Part shown: in pieces, positions 43,395 to 51,638 of the stretch | Layout of the letters: each line of letters starts with the position of its first letter | Numbering within the stretch: the stretch's first letter is position 1 | Assembly (NCBI RefSeq): GCF_039872765.1 | Contig: NZ_JBDPZC010000008.1 | Span: 186,001-250,000, forward strand | Source of the DNA: Roseateles_B flavus | GTDB lineage: Bacteria > Pseudomonadota > Gammaproteobacteria > Burkholderiales > Burkholderiaceae_C | Length of the DNA stretch: 64,000 nt | Direction: 5' to 3' | The notes under the pieces: generated by a model | Seen by the model: the letters and a program-made list of their open reading frames with translations, nothing else | What the model was told of the DNA's origin: nothing | Database searches by the model: none | Translations under genes and position numbers: made by a program

Positions 43395-43744
43395 TGCAGG
43401 TCCTCCCATTGCAGATCCTGGGCGCTGAGCCCCAGGCGCTTGAGCTTTTCTCGCAGCAGTGGCCATTCCTTGCTCAGGAACTGCTCCCGCTCACTTTCCA
43501 GCAGGCGCTGGCGGGCGCCGGGCCGCACATACATGCCCAGGCCACGGCGGCTTTCAACCAGGCCGTTGTCCGCCAGCGACTGCAGCGCGCGGCTGACCGT
43601 CAGTGGGTTGATCAGGTATTGGGTGGCCAGCAGGCGGACCGAGGGCAGGGCCTCTCCCTCGGGCGGATTGCCATCCAGCAGCTGACTGGCCAGTCGGTCG
43701 GCCAGCTGCTGGTAGATCGGCGCGTTGTCGTTCCAGCTTTGCAT
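43391..43744 (-). CDS. GntR-family (YtrA-like) transcriptional regulator
   Basis: Short GntR regulator of 117 residues. The N-terminal winged helix (APIYQQLADRLASQLL, ALPSVRLLATQYLINPLTVS split across recognition helices) is followed by about 45 residues lacking a large effector domain, as in the YtrA subgroup. First gene of a regulator-ATPase-permease operon and probably its autorepressor. Confidence 0.92.
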   Translation of the reverse strand: MQSWNDNAPIYQQLADRLASQLLDGNPPEGEALPSVRLLATQYLINPLTVSRALQSLADNGLVESRRGLGMYVRPGARQRLLESEREQFLSKEWPLLREKLKRLGLSAQDLQWEDLQ

Positions 43745-43901
43745 GTCGCTTCAGGCCAGGAGCCTGCGGTGTGTTGCTGATGTAGCACACCATAACAATG
43801 CGGGCCGGGGGGACCTAGCGGGGGGCGACAGACTGCAGTGGGGGCGGGATGAACTGCATGGGGTGGGGCGGTGTCGGTGCCGCGCGCCGCCGACCTCCCG
43901 G

Positions 43902-44930
43902 TCAAGGACCCGCGCGCCGCCCGGAGGCCTCGGGCGCTGGTCTGGCGCCGGATGCGAAGGCTTTTCTGTAGTCCCGAGGCGAGAGGGTCAGGCGCTCGCG
44001 GAAGTGGTGCCGCAGCCCCTGAACGCTGCCAAATCCCACCTCGGCCGCCACTTGCTCCACGGACAGCGCCGTGCGCTCCAGCAAGCGCTGGGCCTGCACG
44101 ACGCGCTGCTCGATCAGCCATTGTCCCGGGCTCAGGGCGGTGGCCTCGACGAAGCGCCTCAGGAAGGTGCGGGGGCTCATGGCCACCAACGCGGCCATCC
44201 GTTCCACCGTCCAGTCGGCGCTCAGCTCGGACCGGATCCGGTCGAGGGCCTCGGTCAGCCGGTGGCCTCGATCCGGCGGGACCGCCCGCTCGATGAACTG
44301 CGCCTGCCCGCCGCTGCGGTGCGGTGGCATGACCAGCCGGCGGGCGACGCAGTTCGCGGCCTCGGCGCCGTGGTCCTGGCGAATGATGTGCAGCATGAGG
44401 TCGATGCCCGCGGCGCTGCCCGCCGAGGTGTAGATCCGGTCCTCCTCGACATAGAGCACATCGGCATCCACTTCGATCTCGGGGTGGCACGCGGCCAACT
44501 GGTCGGCATAGCGCCAGTGGGTGGCAGCCCGGCGGCCATTGAGCAGGTCCGTCGCGGCGAGGACGAACGCCCCGGAGCAGATGGAGGCGAGGCGAGCGCC
44601 GCGCTCCCAGGCGCTGCGCAGCCGTGCGGCCAGCTCGGCAGGCACCGGGACGCCGGCCCCCTTCCAGCCTGCGGCCACGATCAGGTCGGCCTGATCCAGC
44701 AGCTCGATGCCGCCGGACGCCGTGAAGGTCAGGCCACCATGGGCACGAAGGGGCCCGGGCTCCACGGCCGCGGTCGCGTACCGGTACCAGCTTCGACCCA
44801 TTTCTGGCCTGGACAGCCCGAACACCTCGGCAACGATGGCGAACTCGAAGGTGCAAAGGCCGTCGTGGGCCAGTGCCACCACCAAGGGGCCGGTCAACTC
44901 GCCGGAGGCTGATTCGTGCAGGGCGTGCAT
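43902..44930 (-). CDS. ftrA: GlxA/FtrA-family AraC-type transcriptional regulator
   Basis: The product is 342 residues from ATG 44930; 44978 is an alternative. The N-terminal DJ-1/PfpI-like (class-I amidotransferase) domain (about 12-190) has VVAAGWKGAGVPVPAEL and the nucleophile-elbow-like SICSGAFVLA. The C-terminal AraC double HTH (about 220-325) contains MSPRTFLRRFVEATALSPGQW and GFGSVQGLRHHFRERLTLSP. It is divergent from a rhodanese gene, the usual FtrA partner, and likely regulates it. The 95-bp intergenic region contains TTGACG and CAATTG-type elements. Confidence 0.82.
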   Translation of the reverse strand: MHALHESASGELTGPLVVALAHDGLCTFEFAIVAEVFGLSRPEMGRSWYRYATAAVEPGPLRAHGGLTFTASGGIELLDQADLIVAAGWKGAGVPVPAELAARLRSAWERGARLASICSGAFVLAATDLLNGRRAATHWRYADQLAACHPEIEVDADVLYVEEDRIYTSAGSAAGIDLMLHIIRQDHGAEAANCVARRLVMPPHRSGGQAQFIERAVPPDRGHRLTEALDRIRSELSADWTVERMAALVAMSPRTFLRRFVEATALSPGQWLIEQRVVQAQRLLERTALSVEQVAAEVGFGSVQGLRHHFRERLTLSPRDYRKAFASGARPAPEASGRRAGP

Positions 44931-45025
44931 GGCTGGCGAGAAATTGACGATAAGTGTCTTTTGCGCCAATTGTGGCACCGCACCGCCTTGGACACGATGG
45001 CGACTCCTTCACAACGGAGCAAGAC

Positions 45026-45430
45026 ATGCCCACCGAAGTCACCGCAGTTCCTGCCGCGCCCCCCGCCCTGGCCGAAGCCCATTTCGCCGCGGAATTCACG
45101 TTCGAGACCGACTGCTGGGACGTGCACGAAGGCCTGCAGGCCGGCGCCGATTTCGTGCTGCTCGACGTGCGATCACCCGCGATGTATGCCAAGGGGCACG
45201 TGCCTGGCGCCCTCAACCTGCCCCACGGCAAGCTCGTGCAGGGCAAGCTGGCGCAATGGCCGGCGAACACTCTGTTCGTGACGTACTGTGCGGGCCCGCA
45301 TTGCAATGGCGCCGCGCGCGGCGCCCTGCGGCTGGCCAGGCTCGGACGTCCCGTCAAGATCATGGCGGGTGGCCTCACCGGCTGGATCGACGAGGGCTTC
45401 GCGCTGGCTACCGGCGAGAATCCGGATTGA
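45026..45430 (+). CDS. Rhodanese-domain sulfurtransferase
   Basis: Single-domain rhodanese of 134 residues from ATG 45026 with GGAGC 5-6 nt upstream. Core motifs are FVLLDVRSPAMYAKGHVPGA and the active-site loop VTYCAGPHCNGA (catalytic Cys), followed by MAGGLTGWIDEGF. Sulfur-transfer substrate unknown. Divergent from ftrA and so probably under its control. Confidence 0.93.
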   Translation: MPTEVTAVPAAPPALAEAHFAAEFTFETDCWDVHEGLQAGADFVLLDVRSPAMYAKGHVPGALNLPHGKLVQGKLAQWPANTLFVTYCAGPHCNGAARGALRLARLGRPVKIMAGGLTGWIDEGFALATGENPD

Positions 45431-45505
45431 TCGCCTGGCCTGCCTGTCGCCGGCCGTCGAAGTGGCGCTGGTGACGGGCGTGCTGTGATCGCCCGAAATT
45501 CGTCC

Positions 45506-45532
45506 TCAAGTTCGCGCCGGCCTGGCCGATAG
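45506..45532 (+). promoter_or_regulatory. Sigma-28 (FliA) flagellar-class promoter
   Basis: TCAAGTTC (45506-45513), exactly 11 nt, then GCCGATAG (45525-45532). The published FliA consensus is TAAAGTTT-N11-GCCGATAA, so both boxes and the spacer agree well. The next gene's ATG starts 7 nt after the -10 box. Confidence 0.75.
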
Positions 45533-45539
45533 AGCCACC

Positions 45540-45755
45540 ATGGACATCACCAGCGCTCCCAGCGTCGACGCCGCGGTCAGCCATGTCTCCAGCGGCACCC
45601 CAGGCACGGTTGGTCACAGCGCCGGCCTGCTGGTGCTGCGAAAGGCCCTGGACGCCCAGGAAGCCGGCGCCGCGGCCTTGCTCGCCGCCTTGCCGCAGGC
45701 GCCTGCCCTGGCCACCGAAGGCTCTCTGGGGCGACATCTCAACACCTACGCCTGA
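45540..45755 (+). CDS. YjfB-family putative motility protein
   Basis: The product is 71 residues (MDITSAPSVDAAV ... LLVLRKALDAQEAGAAALL). The central LLVLRKALDAQ helix and terminal GRHLNTYA match the small YjfB 'putative motility protein' family. A near-consensus FliA promoter ends 7 nt before the ATG, supporting a flagellar-regulon role and implying a leaderless or nearly leaderless mRNA. No Shine-Dalgarno is present. No other flagellar gene is in the window, so it is an outlying member of the regulon. Confidence 0.8.
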   Translation: MDITSAPSVDAAVSHVSSGTPGTVGHSAGLLVLRKALDAQEAGAAALLAALPQAPALATEGSLGRHLNTYA

Positions 45756-45852
45756 GCGCCTGCGCCTGAGCGGGCCGTTGCGCCCTTCGGCGGCCTGACC
45801 AGTGCTTCGACCGGCGGCGCGGCCAGCCCTCTGAAGGGGAGCTGAACGCGGC

Positions 45853-47061
45853 TCAGCCCGCCAGGGCCCCATGATGGAACCCCAGCCGCGGATCCCCGCC
45901 CGGTGACACCGGCACGAAATCCTGCAGCGCTGGCATGGCCACACGCAGGCGCAGGGTGTTGGCGGGATAGTCGTAAACCGTGATGTGGTTGAGCCCGCGA
46001 TTGGCGGTGAACAGCAGGCTTTGGTCTGCGGAGAGCTGGCAGGCATAGACCGAGTCCAGCACCGCCCAGCGCGAGATGCGCAGGGCCGACAGGAAGTGCC
46101 GCGTCTCGTGCAGCACATTGCCGCGGCTGAGGGCATCGGCAATCTGGGTGCCGACGGCCTTGCGCTGGCCGAGCACCGTCGCCAGGTCAGGGCGCTCGTC
46201 GATCATGCGCCAGCCCGCCAGGCGTTCGCGCTCGATCATGACGATGCTCTGGCTGGCGCCATTGCAGAAGATCAGCTCGCCGTCGGACAGCACCACGTCG
46301 CTGTTGATGTGGGCCGGGACCTCGCGCCCCGCGGCCCAGTGGCGGAGCACCCGGCCGCTGGCGGCGTCGATCTCGAAGGCGTATTCCTTGAGGAAGGCCA
46401 TCGCCCATTCATGCCAGTCGCGCCCCTCCTGCGGCAGCACGCGGAAGCTCAGCGCATAGAAGAGGTCCCGCGCGGGATCCGCCGCCACATGCCAGCAAGT
46501 GGCAGGCAGCTCCACGCGGCGGGCCTCGCCGGTCTGCAGGTCGTAGATGCCGACCTCGCGGGCCTCGCCCAGCCTGGGATGGTCCATGGAGCCGTACACC
46601 AGGTAGCGGCCGGAGGCGCTGCGCTTCAGCGCATGCGGCAGCTTCACGCCGTGGGGCCCGAGCTTCACGCCCTCGGCGAGACGGCGTGCGTCGAAGCGGT
46701 AGAAGTGATCACCGATCGCGGTGATGAACTCATGCTCGCTCAGCCACACGGCATGGGTGCTGCCGCGCAGCGAGGTGTCGGTGCTCTCGTAGCTGAGCGT
46801 GCTCTGGCGAGCCAGCTCGCGGGAGTCCGTGCCGTCGTAGATCAGCAGATGCTGGCCCGTGTTGCCCAGGAAGCCCAGCGAGCCTCCCGGGTTCAGGCTG
46901 ATCGCATGTCCGCCGGCGATGCCGTCGAAGTAGGCGATCTTCCAGGCATAGGCATTGTCGGCGGGGTCGAAGAGGAATTGGCACACGCCGGCCAGGCCCT
47001 CCAGGCCGTTGAGGCCATTGCCATCCAGCGCGACATGGAATCGGTAGGGGTAGGCTCTCAT
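45853..47061 (-). CDS. Conserved hypothetical protein, probable beta-propeller
   Basis: The product is 402 residues with no signal peptide or membrane helix. It has regularly spaced beta-strand-like blade segments with repeated aromatic/Gly/Asp patterns (for example SGRYLVYGSMDHPRLG, RDLFYALSFRVLP, SLLFTANRGLNHITVYDY). This looks like a seven-bladed propeller of WD40/YVTN type. I do not recognise a specific family. Its start codon overlaps a possible upstream start of the divergent DUF362 gene (CATG at 47059-47062), so the two share a promoter region and may be co-regulated. Confidence 0.65.
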   Translation of the reverse strand: MRAYPYRFHVALDGNGLNGLEGLAGVCQFLFDPADNAYAWKIAYFDGIAGGHAISLNPGGSLGFLGNTGQHLLIYDGTDSRELARQSTLSYESTDTSLRGSTHAVWLSEHEFITAIGDHFYRFDARRLAEGVKLGPHGVKLPHALKRSASGRYLVYGSMDHPRLGEAREVGIYDLQTGEARRVELPATCWHVAADPARDLFYALSFRVLPQEGRDWHEWAMAFLKEYAFEIDAASGRVLRHWAAGREVPAHINSDVVLSDGELIFCNGASQSIVMIERERLAGWRMIDERPDLATVLGQRKAVGTQIADALSRGNVLHETRHFLSALRISRWAVLDSVYACQLSADQSLLFTANRGLNHITVYDYPANTLRLRVAMPALQDFVPVSPGGDPRLGFHHGALAG

Positions 47062-47080
47062 GCCGCGTTATTATCATTCC

Positions 47081-49204
47081 ATGGCACGCCGCCCCGGCAT
47101 GATTGACCCTGCGCACACCGTGTGGGTCCACCAGCGCGCCGGCGCATCAGGCCCGACGCTGCTGGATGAGCTGCTGGCCCTCTGCGGCTTCTGGGACAGC
47201 CTGGCGGGCCTGCGTGGCCCGGTGGTGATCAAGCCCGACCTCGACGCCTGCGAGCAGGCGCCGCATGCCGGCACTGAGGCCCTGCTGGTGGAGCACCTGA
47301 TCGACCGCCTGCATGAGCATGGTTTCACTGACGTGGCCGTGGCTGATGCACGCCATGAAGACGACAGCTGGCTGCACAACCGCGACCCCCTGCTCGTGCC
47401 CGAGTTGACGGGCTGGCGCTTCAGCACGCCGCAGGGGCGCCCCTACGAGGTGTTTGGCGCTGCGGGCGGCGAGCGTTGGCGGGCCGCGGCCCTGCGCATC
47501 GCCTTCGCCAAGAACCGCACGCATGAGGAGCATCACTTCGCGCTCGCGGTCCACAACCTGGCCGGCCTGGCCGCGCCGCGTCGCGGTCTTGTGGAAGACG
47601 CCCTGCAGGTGCTGCGCGATGCCCCGCCGCACTGGAGCCTGATCGACGCCGTCACCAGCGCCCACGGCGGTGCCGGCCAGCGCGCGCCGCGTCCGCTGGC
47701 GACGCACACCCTGATCGCCAGCCCCAGCGCCCTGCTGGCCGACTGGGCGGGCGCTGCGCGCATGGGGCTGGACCCCTACGCTTCGGCCGTCAATGCCGCA
47801 GCCCTGCATGCCTTCGGGCTGCCGCCGCACCGTGTTGAAGGCAGCCTGGCGCCCTATCCGTTGTGGCGCAACGTCCATCCGCTGATGGCGCGCTCGGCAC
47901 GCCAGCGCCAGGCGGCGGAGGGCGTCGGTGCACTGGCTCCGGCCTGGTTCCAGGCGGTGGACCGCGAGCGCTTCGCCCTGCGCGACTTCTACAGCGACCG
48001 GCTCAACGCGCTGCTCGCGCCCCTGGTGGCCCGGGTGGACGACAACCCGCGCGCCTTCTGGACCGTGGTGACGCTGAACCTGCTGCTGGCACGCCTGGGC
48101 GGCCTGGTGACGGCACAGCACACCCTGTTCTCCAAGGACCGCCTGCGCCGGCGCGAGGCGCCGTTGCTGATCGACCCCGCCGCCTATTCAGCCGCGGACT
48201 ATGAAGCCGTGCCCGATGCCATGGCCCCCTACGAGGCCCTGCTGGCCCATCTGCCGCCCGCCCGCAATGGTCTGCGCTGGCGCCATGTGGACGGCGCCAT
48301 CGTCTTCGGCAACGAGCACGTGGTGCCGGTGCGCTACGAGCAGTGGGTGCGACGGGTCGACATCGCCCGCGGCATCCAGTACATGAACGACTACATCGGC
48401 GGCGCGACCGTGGCCGTGCGGCGCGATGGTCGCGGCCGCGTCACGCACCAGGCCGAGCGCAACCTGTACCTGCAGCAGCCAAACTGGATGGTGCTGTTCG
48501 GCGGTGAGGTGATCGACGTCGAGAAGCTGCAGTGCATCCGGCGCGCGCCGGGTCGGCAGAGCATCTACTGGCGCACGGTGGCCAGCCCCAATGGCAGCGC
48601 CGTGGCCGACGACGGCTGTGTGGAGTTCACCCGGACGCCCGAGGGCCAGGTAAGGGTGCGCGTGGCAGGGCGGCAGCACTTCGCGCTGCCACTGGCGTTC
48701 AAGCTCTTCGACATCAACCTGGCGCCCGCTCTGCGCGATCCCATCATCGAAGGGGCCTACACGAGCTTCTTCGAAGGCACGGTGGCGAACCTGCAGGCAG
48801 CCTACGAGGGGCGCGACTTCCGCATCGGCCACTACGCTGCAGCCGACAGCCCTCGGCGCGCGCTGCCCCGTCTGCTGGCCACCGCGGCCGCGGCGGTGGC
48901 CGAACTGCTGCGCGGCCGGCGGGGCATGGGCGAGCCCGGCGAGCTCGGGACCCTGGGTGATGCAGTGGCCTGGCTGATGGGCACCGGTGCCGGCACCACC
49001 GCGCCGCCGACCGGTCCACAGACCCAGGCGACGGATGCTCAGGGCTTCCGCCACTTCAGCCCGCAGCCTGCGGCCAATGACCCGCAGGAGCGCGATGCGG
49101 CCTTCGTGGCGGGCATGGCCGCACTGGCGCGTGACGCGCCGGACTTCCTTCAGGGGCTGGCCGACGCGGTGCATCGCGACCTCGACCAGCTGGCGCGCGG
49201 ATGA
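47081..49204 (+). CDS. DUF362-domain protein fused to an SRPBCC-like domain
   Basis: The product is 707 residues from ATG 47081 (MARRPGMIDPAHTV); 47060 and 47099 are alternatives. Residues about 1-260 match DUF362 (VVIKPDLDACEQAPHAGTE, FAKNRTHEEHHFALAVHNLA). The middle (about 260-450) is helical and unassigned. About 455-580 looks like a START/SRPBCC ligand-binding fold (GGEVIDVEKLQCIRR, PIIEGAYTSFFEGTVANLQ). A helical tail follows. No Fe-S ferredoxin Cys motifs, which some DUF362 proteins have, were seen. It is coupled to the following SDR gene by a 4-bp overlap. Function unknown. Confidence 0.72.
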   Translation: MARRPGMIDPAHTVWVHQRAGASGPTLLDELLALCGFWDSLAGLRGPVVIKPDLDACEQAPHAGTEALLVEHLIDRLHEHGFTDVAVADARHEDDSWLHNRDPLLVPELTGWRFSTPQGRPYEVFGAAGGERWRAAALRIAFAKNRTHEEHHFALAVHNLAGLAAPRRGLVEDALQVLRDAPPHWSLIDAVTSAHGGAGQRAPRPLATHTLIASPSALLADWAGAARMGLDPYASAVNAAALHAFGLPPHRVEGSLAPYPLWRNVHPLMARSARQRQAAEGVGALAPAWFQAVDRERFALRDFYSDRLNALLAPLVARVDDNPRAFWTVVTLNLLLARLGGLVTAQHTLFSKDRLRRREAPLLIDPAAYSAADYEAVPDAMAPYEALLAHLPPARNGLRWRHVDGAIVFGNEHVVPVRYEQWVRRVDIARGIQYMNDYIGGATVAVRRDGRGRVTHQAERNLYLQQPNWMVLFGGEVIDVEKLQCIRRAPGRQSIYWRTVASPNGSAVADDGCVEFTRTPEGQVRVRVAGRQHFALPLAFKLFDINLAPALRDPIIEGAYTSFFEGTVANLQAAYEGRDFRIGHYAAADSPRRALPRLLATAAAAVAELLRGRRGMGEPGELGTLGDAVAWLMGTGAGTTAPPTGPQTQATDAQGFRHFSPQPAANDPQERDAAFVAGMAALARDAPDFLQGLADAVHRDLDQLARG

Positions 49205-50241
49205 AGGCCCCCGCGCTCGTCACCGGGGCGACCGGCATCGTGGGCAATCACATCGTGCGGGCCCTGCTCGAGGAGGGGCATCCCGTGCGCGTCCTGGTGC
49301 GCGAGGCCAGCGACCGCCGGGCGCTGGCCGGGCTGGCGGTCCAGGTCTTCGAGGGGGATGTGCTGGACGTCGACTCCGTGCAGCGCGCGGCCACGGGCTG
49401 CGACTGGGTGTTTCATGCTGCCGCCGTGTTTGCCTACACCGGCATGGCGGCCGAGGCGCAGGCCGACCTGGCCGTGCGCGGCACGCGCCACGTGCTCCTG
49501 GCGGCGCAGCGCGCGGGCGTGGGGCGGGTGGTGGTGACCTCGTCTTCGGTGACGCTGGGCTCCAGCACCGTGCCTCTGGTGCTGGACGAGGATGCCGTCT
49601 TCGACGAGCGCGAGCCCTCGGACTATGTGCAGTCCAAGCTGCGGCAGGAGGAGGCGGCCTTCGAGGCGGGCGTCCGCCTGGGCCTGGAGGTGCTGACGGT
49701 CAACCCGACCCTGGTCATTGGCGCGCACGACCACCGCCTGGGGCCCAGCAACGCCAATCTCGTCAACTACCTCAACGACCCCTTGCGCTGCACCTTCCTC
49801 GGCGGCTGCAATGTGGTGGCTGCGCCCGACGTCGGACAGGCCCATCTCGTCGCGGCCCTGCGGGGCGAGGCGGGCAGGCGCTATGTCGCCGGGAGCGAGA
49901 ACCTGCGCTGGGAGGCGTTGCATGCCCTCGTGTCCGAGCTGGCCGGCACCTTTGGGCCCACGTTGACGCTGAACCACACGGCCGCCTACCTCGCCGCCGC
50001 CGGCATGGAGGCCGCTGCCCGGCTGGCCGGTCGCGCCCCCCAGGTCACGCGGGACGAAGCGCGCATGGCCTGCCGTTTCTACTGGTACCGCCATGAGCGC
50101 CTGGCCGCCCTGGGCTGGCGGCCGCGGCCGGCCCGCAAGGCCCTGGCCGAGGCCCTGGCCTGGGTGCTGGCGCGCGGCCATGTTTCCGACGCCGTCACCG
50201 CGCGGCTGCGCCTGCTGCCCGAAGTGCGGGCCGCCTCATGA
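49201..50241 (+). CDS. NAD(P)-dependent epimerase/reductase (extended SDR)
   Basis: The product is 346 residues. The nucleotide motif GATGIVG is near the N-terminus (LVTGATGIVGNHIVRALLEE), the catalytic pair is YVQSK (Tyr-x3-Lys), and the Ser is in VTSSSVTLG. The fold resembles dihydroflavonol-4-reductase/HpnA-type sugar or sterol/terpenoid reductases. It overlaps DUF362 upstream and the SRPBCC gene downstream by 4 bp each, so all three should be made together. The substrate is unknown. Confidence 0.85.
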   Translation: MKAPALVTGATGIVGNHIVRALLEEGHPVRVLVREASDRRALAGLAVQVFEGDVLDVDSVQRAATGCDWVFHAAAVFAYTGMAAEAQADLAVRGTRHVLLAAQRAGVGRVVVTSSSVTLGSSTVPLVLDEDAVFDEREPSDYVQSKLRQEEAAFEAGVRLGLEVLTVNPTLVIGAHDHRLGPSNANLVNYLNDPLRCTFLGGCNVVAAPDVGQAHLVAALRGEAGRRYVAGSENLRWEALHALVSELAGTFGPTLTLNHTAAYLAAAGMEAAARLAGRAPQVTRDEARMACRFYWYRHERLAALGWRPRPARKALAEALAWVLARGHVSDAVTARLRLLPEVRAAS

Positions 50242-50723
50242 AGCTGATGATGGTGCTGATGCAGCCCGCGGGCCCGCTGCAGCAGGGGCTCCTGGAGCGC
50301 AGCTGCGAGCTCGCGCCAGTCCTGCCGCATGTGCAGGCCGCGGAGCTGGTGCGGGACGAGGTCCTGCCCGGCGGCGAGCGCCAGGTCGTGCAGCAATGGC
50401 GGGCGCGGGTCGAGGTTCCGGTGCTGCTGCAGCCACACCTCGATCAGGGGCTGCTCGAATGGACATTGACACTGCGCCAGCCGGCCGGCGGCTCCGTGAT
50501 CCGTTTCCACGCGGCCTCGCGGGCGGTGCAGGTGCCGGGCCGCTGCGAAGGGACGCTGCGCTTCTCGCCGGCCGCAGGTGGACGAGGCACTCGCATCGAG
50601 ATGGAGCTCGAATTCCCGAACATGGGTGAGGGCCTGCGCCGCATCTTCGGCGAGCTCGTGGCGCGCCACTGGCGGACCCTGCTCGAAGCCGCGGCCGCGC
50701 GGCTCAGTTCGCCAGCAGGCTGA
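50238..50723 (+). CDS. Small SRPBCC/START-like protein
   Basis: The product is 161 residues, soluble. A beta-rich pattern, VLLQPHLDQGLLEWTLTLRQ, GSVIRFHAASRAVQVPG and RIEMELEFPNMGEGLRR, ends in a long amphipathic helix (IFGELVARHWRTLLEAAAARL). This is the layout of polyketide-cyclase/Coq10-type ligand-binding proteins. It is coupled to the SDR gene by ATGA. Its 3' end overlaps the convergent hypothetical gene by 20 bp. A ligand carrier or cyclase for the operon's product is inference. Confidence 0.65.
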   Translation: MKLMMVLMQPAGPLQQGLLERSCELAPVLPHVQAAELVRDEVLPGGERQVVQQWRARVEVPVLLQPHLDQGLLEWTLTLRQPAGGSVIRFHAASRAVQVPGRCEGTLRFSPAAGGRGTRIEMELEFPNMGEGLRRIFGELVARHWRTLLEAAAARLSSPAG

Positions 50724-51057
50724 CGACCGACCAGGCCAGCGCGGCCATGGCGGCCGCCTCGGCGCGGGCTTCGTGCGTCATGTGCAGACCCATGGAGAGG
50801 AGGCTGGCGTCCGGGTCGAAGGCGTCATGGTGCAGGCGGCAGCGGCGCTCCTCCAGCACCAGGTGCAGGCAGCTGCCATCGGGCAGACGGCGGCGCCAAT
50901 GCTCGGCGCTGGCAGGGGCGCCGGAGCTGGCGCGGTAGCGGCCGCTGGCCTTCAGTGCGGCGGCCTCGCGCCGCGTGACGGGGCGCTCGCCATTGCTGCG
51001 CGGGGCGTGCGCGAGCACGCGGCGCTCGCTGACACGGTAGTTGGCGCGGTCGTTCAC
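50704..51057 (-). CDS. Hypothetical protein in operon with phasin
   Basis: The product is 117 residues, Arg/Ala-rich, with no signal peptide. Start ATG overlaps the phasin stop by 4 bp, which supports it being real. A central segment (HWRRRLPDGSCLHLVLEERRCRLHHDAFDP, split here as a beta-hairpin with charged turns) and a hydrophobic C-terminal helix are visible. I do not recognise the family. A role near PHA granules is possible only by context. Confidence 0.6.
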   Translation of the reverse strand: MNDRANYRVSERRVLAHAPRSNGERPVTRREAAALKASGRYRASSGAPASAEHWRRRLPDGSCLHLVLEERRCRLHHDAFDPDASLLSMGLHMTHEARAEAAAMAALAWSVVSLLAN

Positions 51058-51455
51058 GCCTTGGCCGCAGCGCGCCTGGCGCGGGGGCGATGCGCTGCGG
51101 GCGCAGGGCTGGCAGCGGCGCCGGACGCAGCAGCAGGGGGCGTTGAGGCCTTCTCGCGGCTGTGGGCCAGCCGGTCGAACTCGTCGTAGTAGCTGGCGCT
51201 CAGGCGCTGAGCCAGGTCGGCATAGACCTGCGTGCTCTGGCGGCCGAAGTCACTCAGCTTGCGGGCCGTGGCGGAGAGCGTGGCCTTGTTGTCCTGCACC
51301 TCCTGCAAGGTCTCGGCGGCCAGCGACGAGAACCGGGCGGCCTGGTTGATGTAGACCTGCAGGGCCTCCACGCCCGCATTGAGCAGCTTGACCTCCAGCC
51401 GCGCGGCACCGCTCAGTACCTTCTGCAGATCGATGGACGGGGTACGCGTGGCCAT
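51054..51455 (-). CDS. Phasin-like protein
   Basis: The product is 133 residues. An amphipathic helical N-terminal region (LQKVLSGAARLEVKLLNAG, FSSLAAETLQEVQDNKAT) precedes an Ala/Pro/Arg-rich, positively charged tail. This is the phasin layout of polyhydroxyalkanoate granule-associated proteins; the basic Ala-rich tail also recalls PhaF-like or histone-like ends. No pha synthase is in the window. It is followed by the coupled 117-residue protein. The symbol is not assigned because short phasins diverge widely. Confidence 0.65.
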   Translation of the reverse strand: MATRTPSIDLQKVLSGAARLEVKLLNAGVEALQVYINQAARFSSLAAETLQEVQDNKATLSATARKLSDFGRQSTQVYADLAQRLSASYYDEFDRLAHSREKASTPPAAASGAAASPAPAAHRPRARRAAAKA

Positions 51456-51638
51456 GCTGCGCTCCTAGGCAGATAGATGCTGCGAATATAGGATTGCCGC
51501 CGTCTCGCAGCAATGACCCCATGGTCGTCCCTGGATCCGACCTGCGGACCGCGGGGGGCGTTCGCGGGCAGGCAAGGGGCGTGCCCGCGAGTGCGATCGC
51601 ATCAGGGGCTGCGCCTGCTCGTCGCCCGGCCGATGGCC

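Noticed and set aside
41664..43685. 673-codon plus-strand open frame
   Set aside because: Antisense to the ABC permease/ATPase/GntR operon.
44945..45000. Sigma-54 (-24/-12) promoter before the rhodanese gene
   Set aside because: TGGCAC is present but the -12 TTGC element is missing at the correct spacing.
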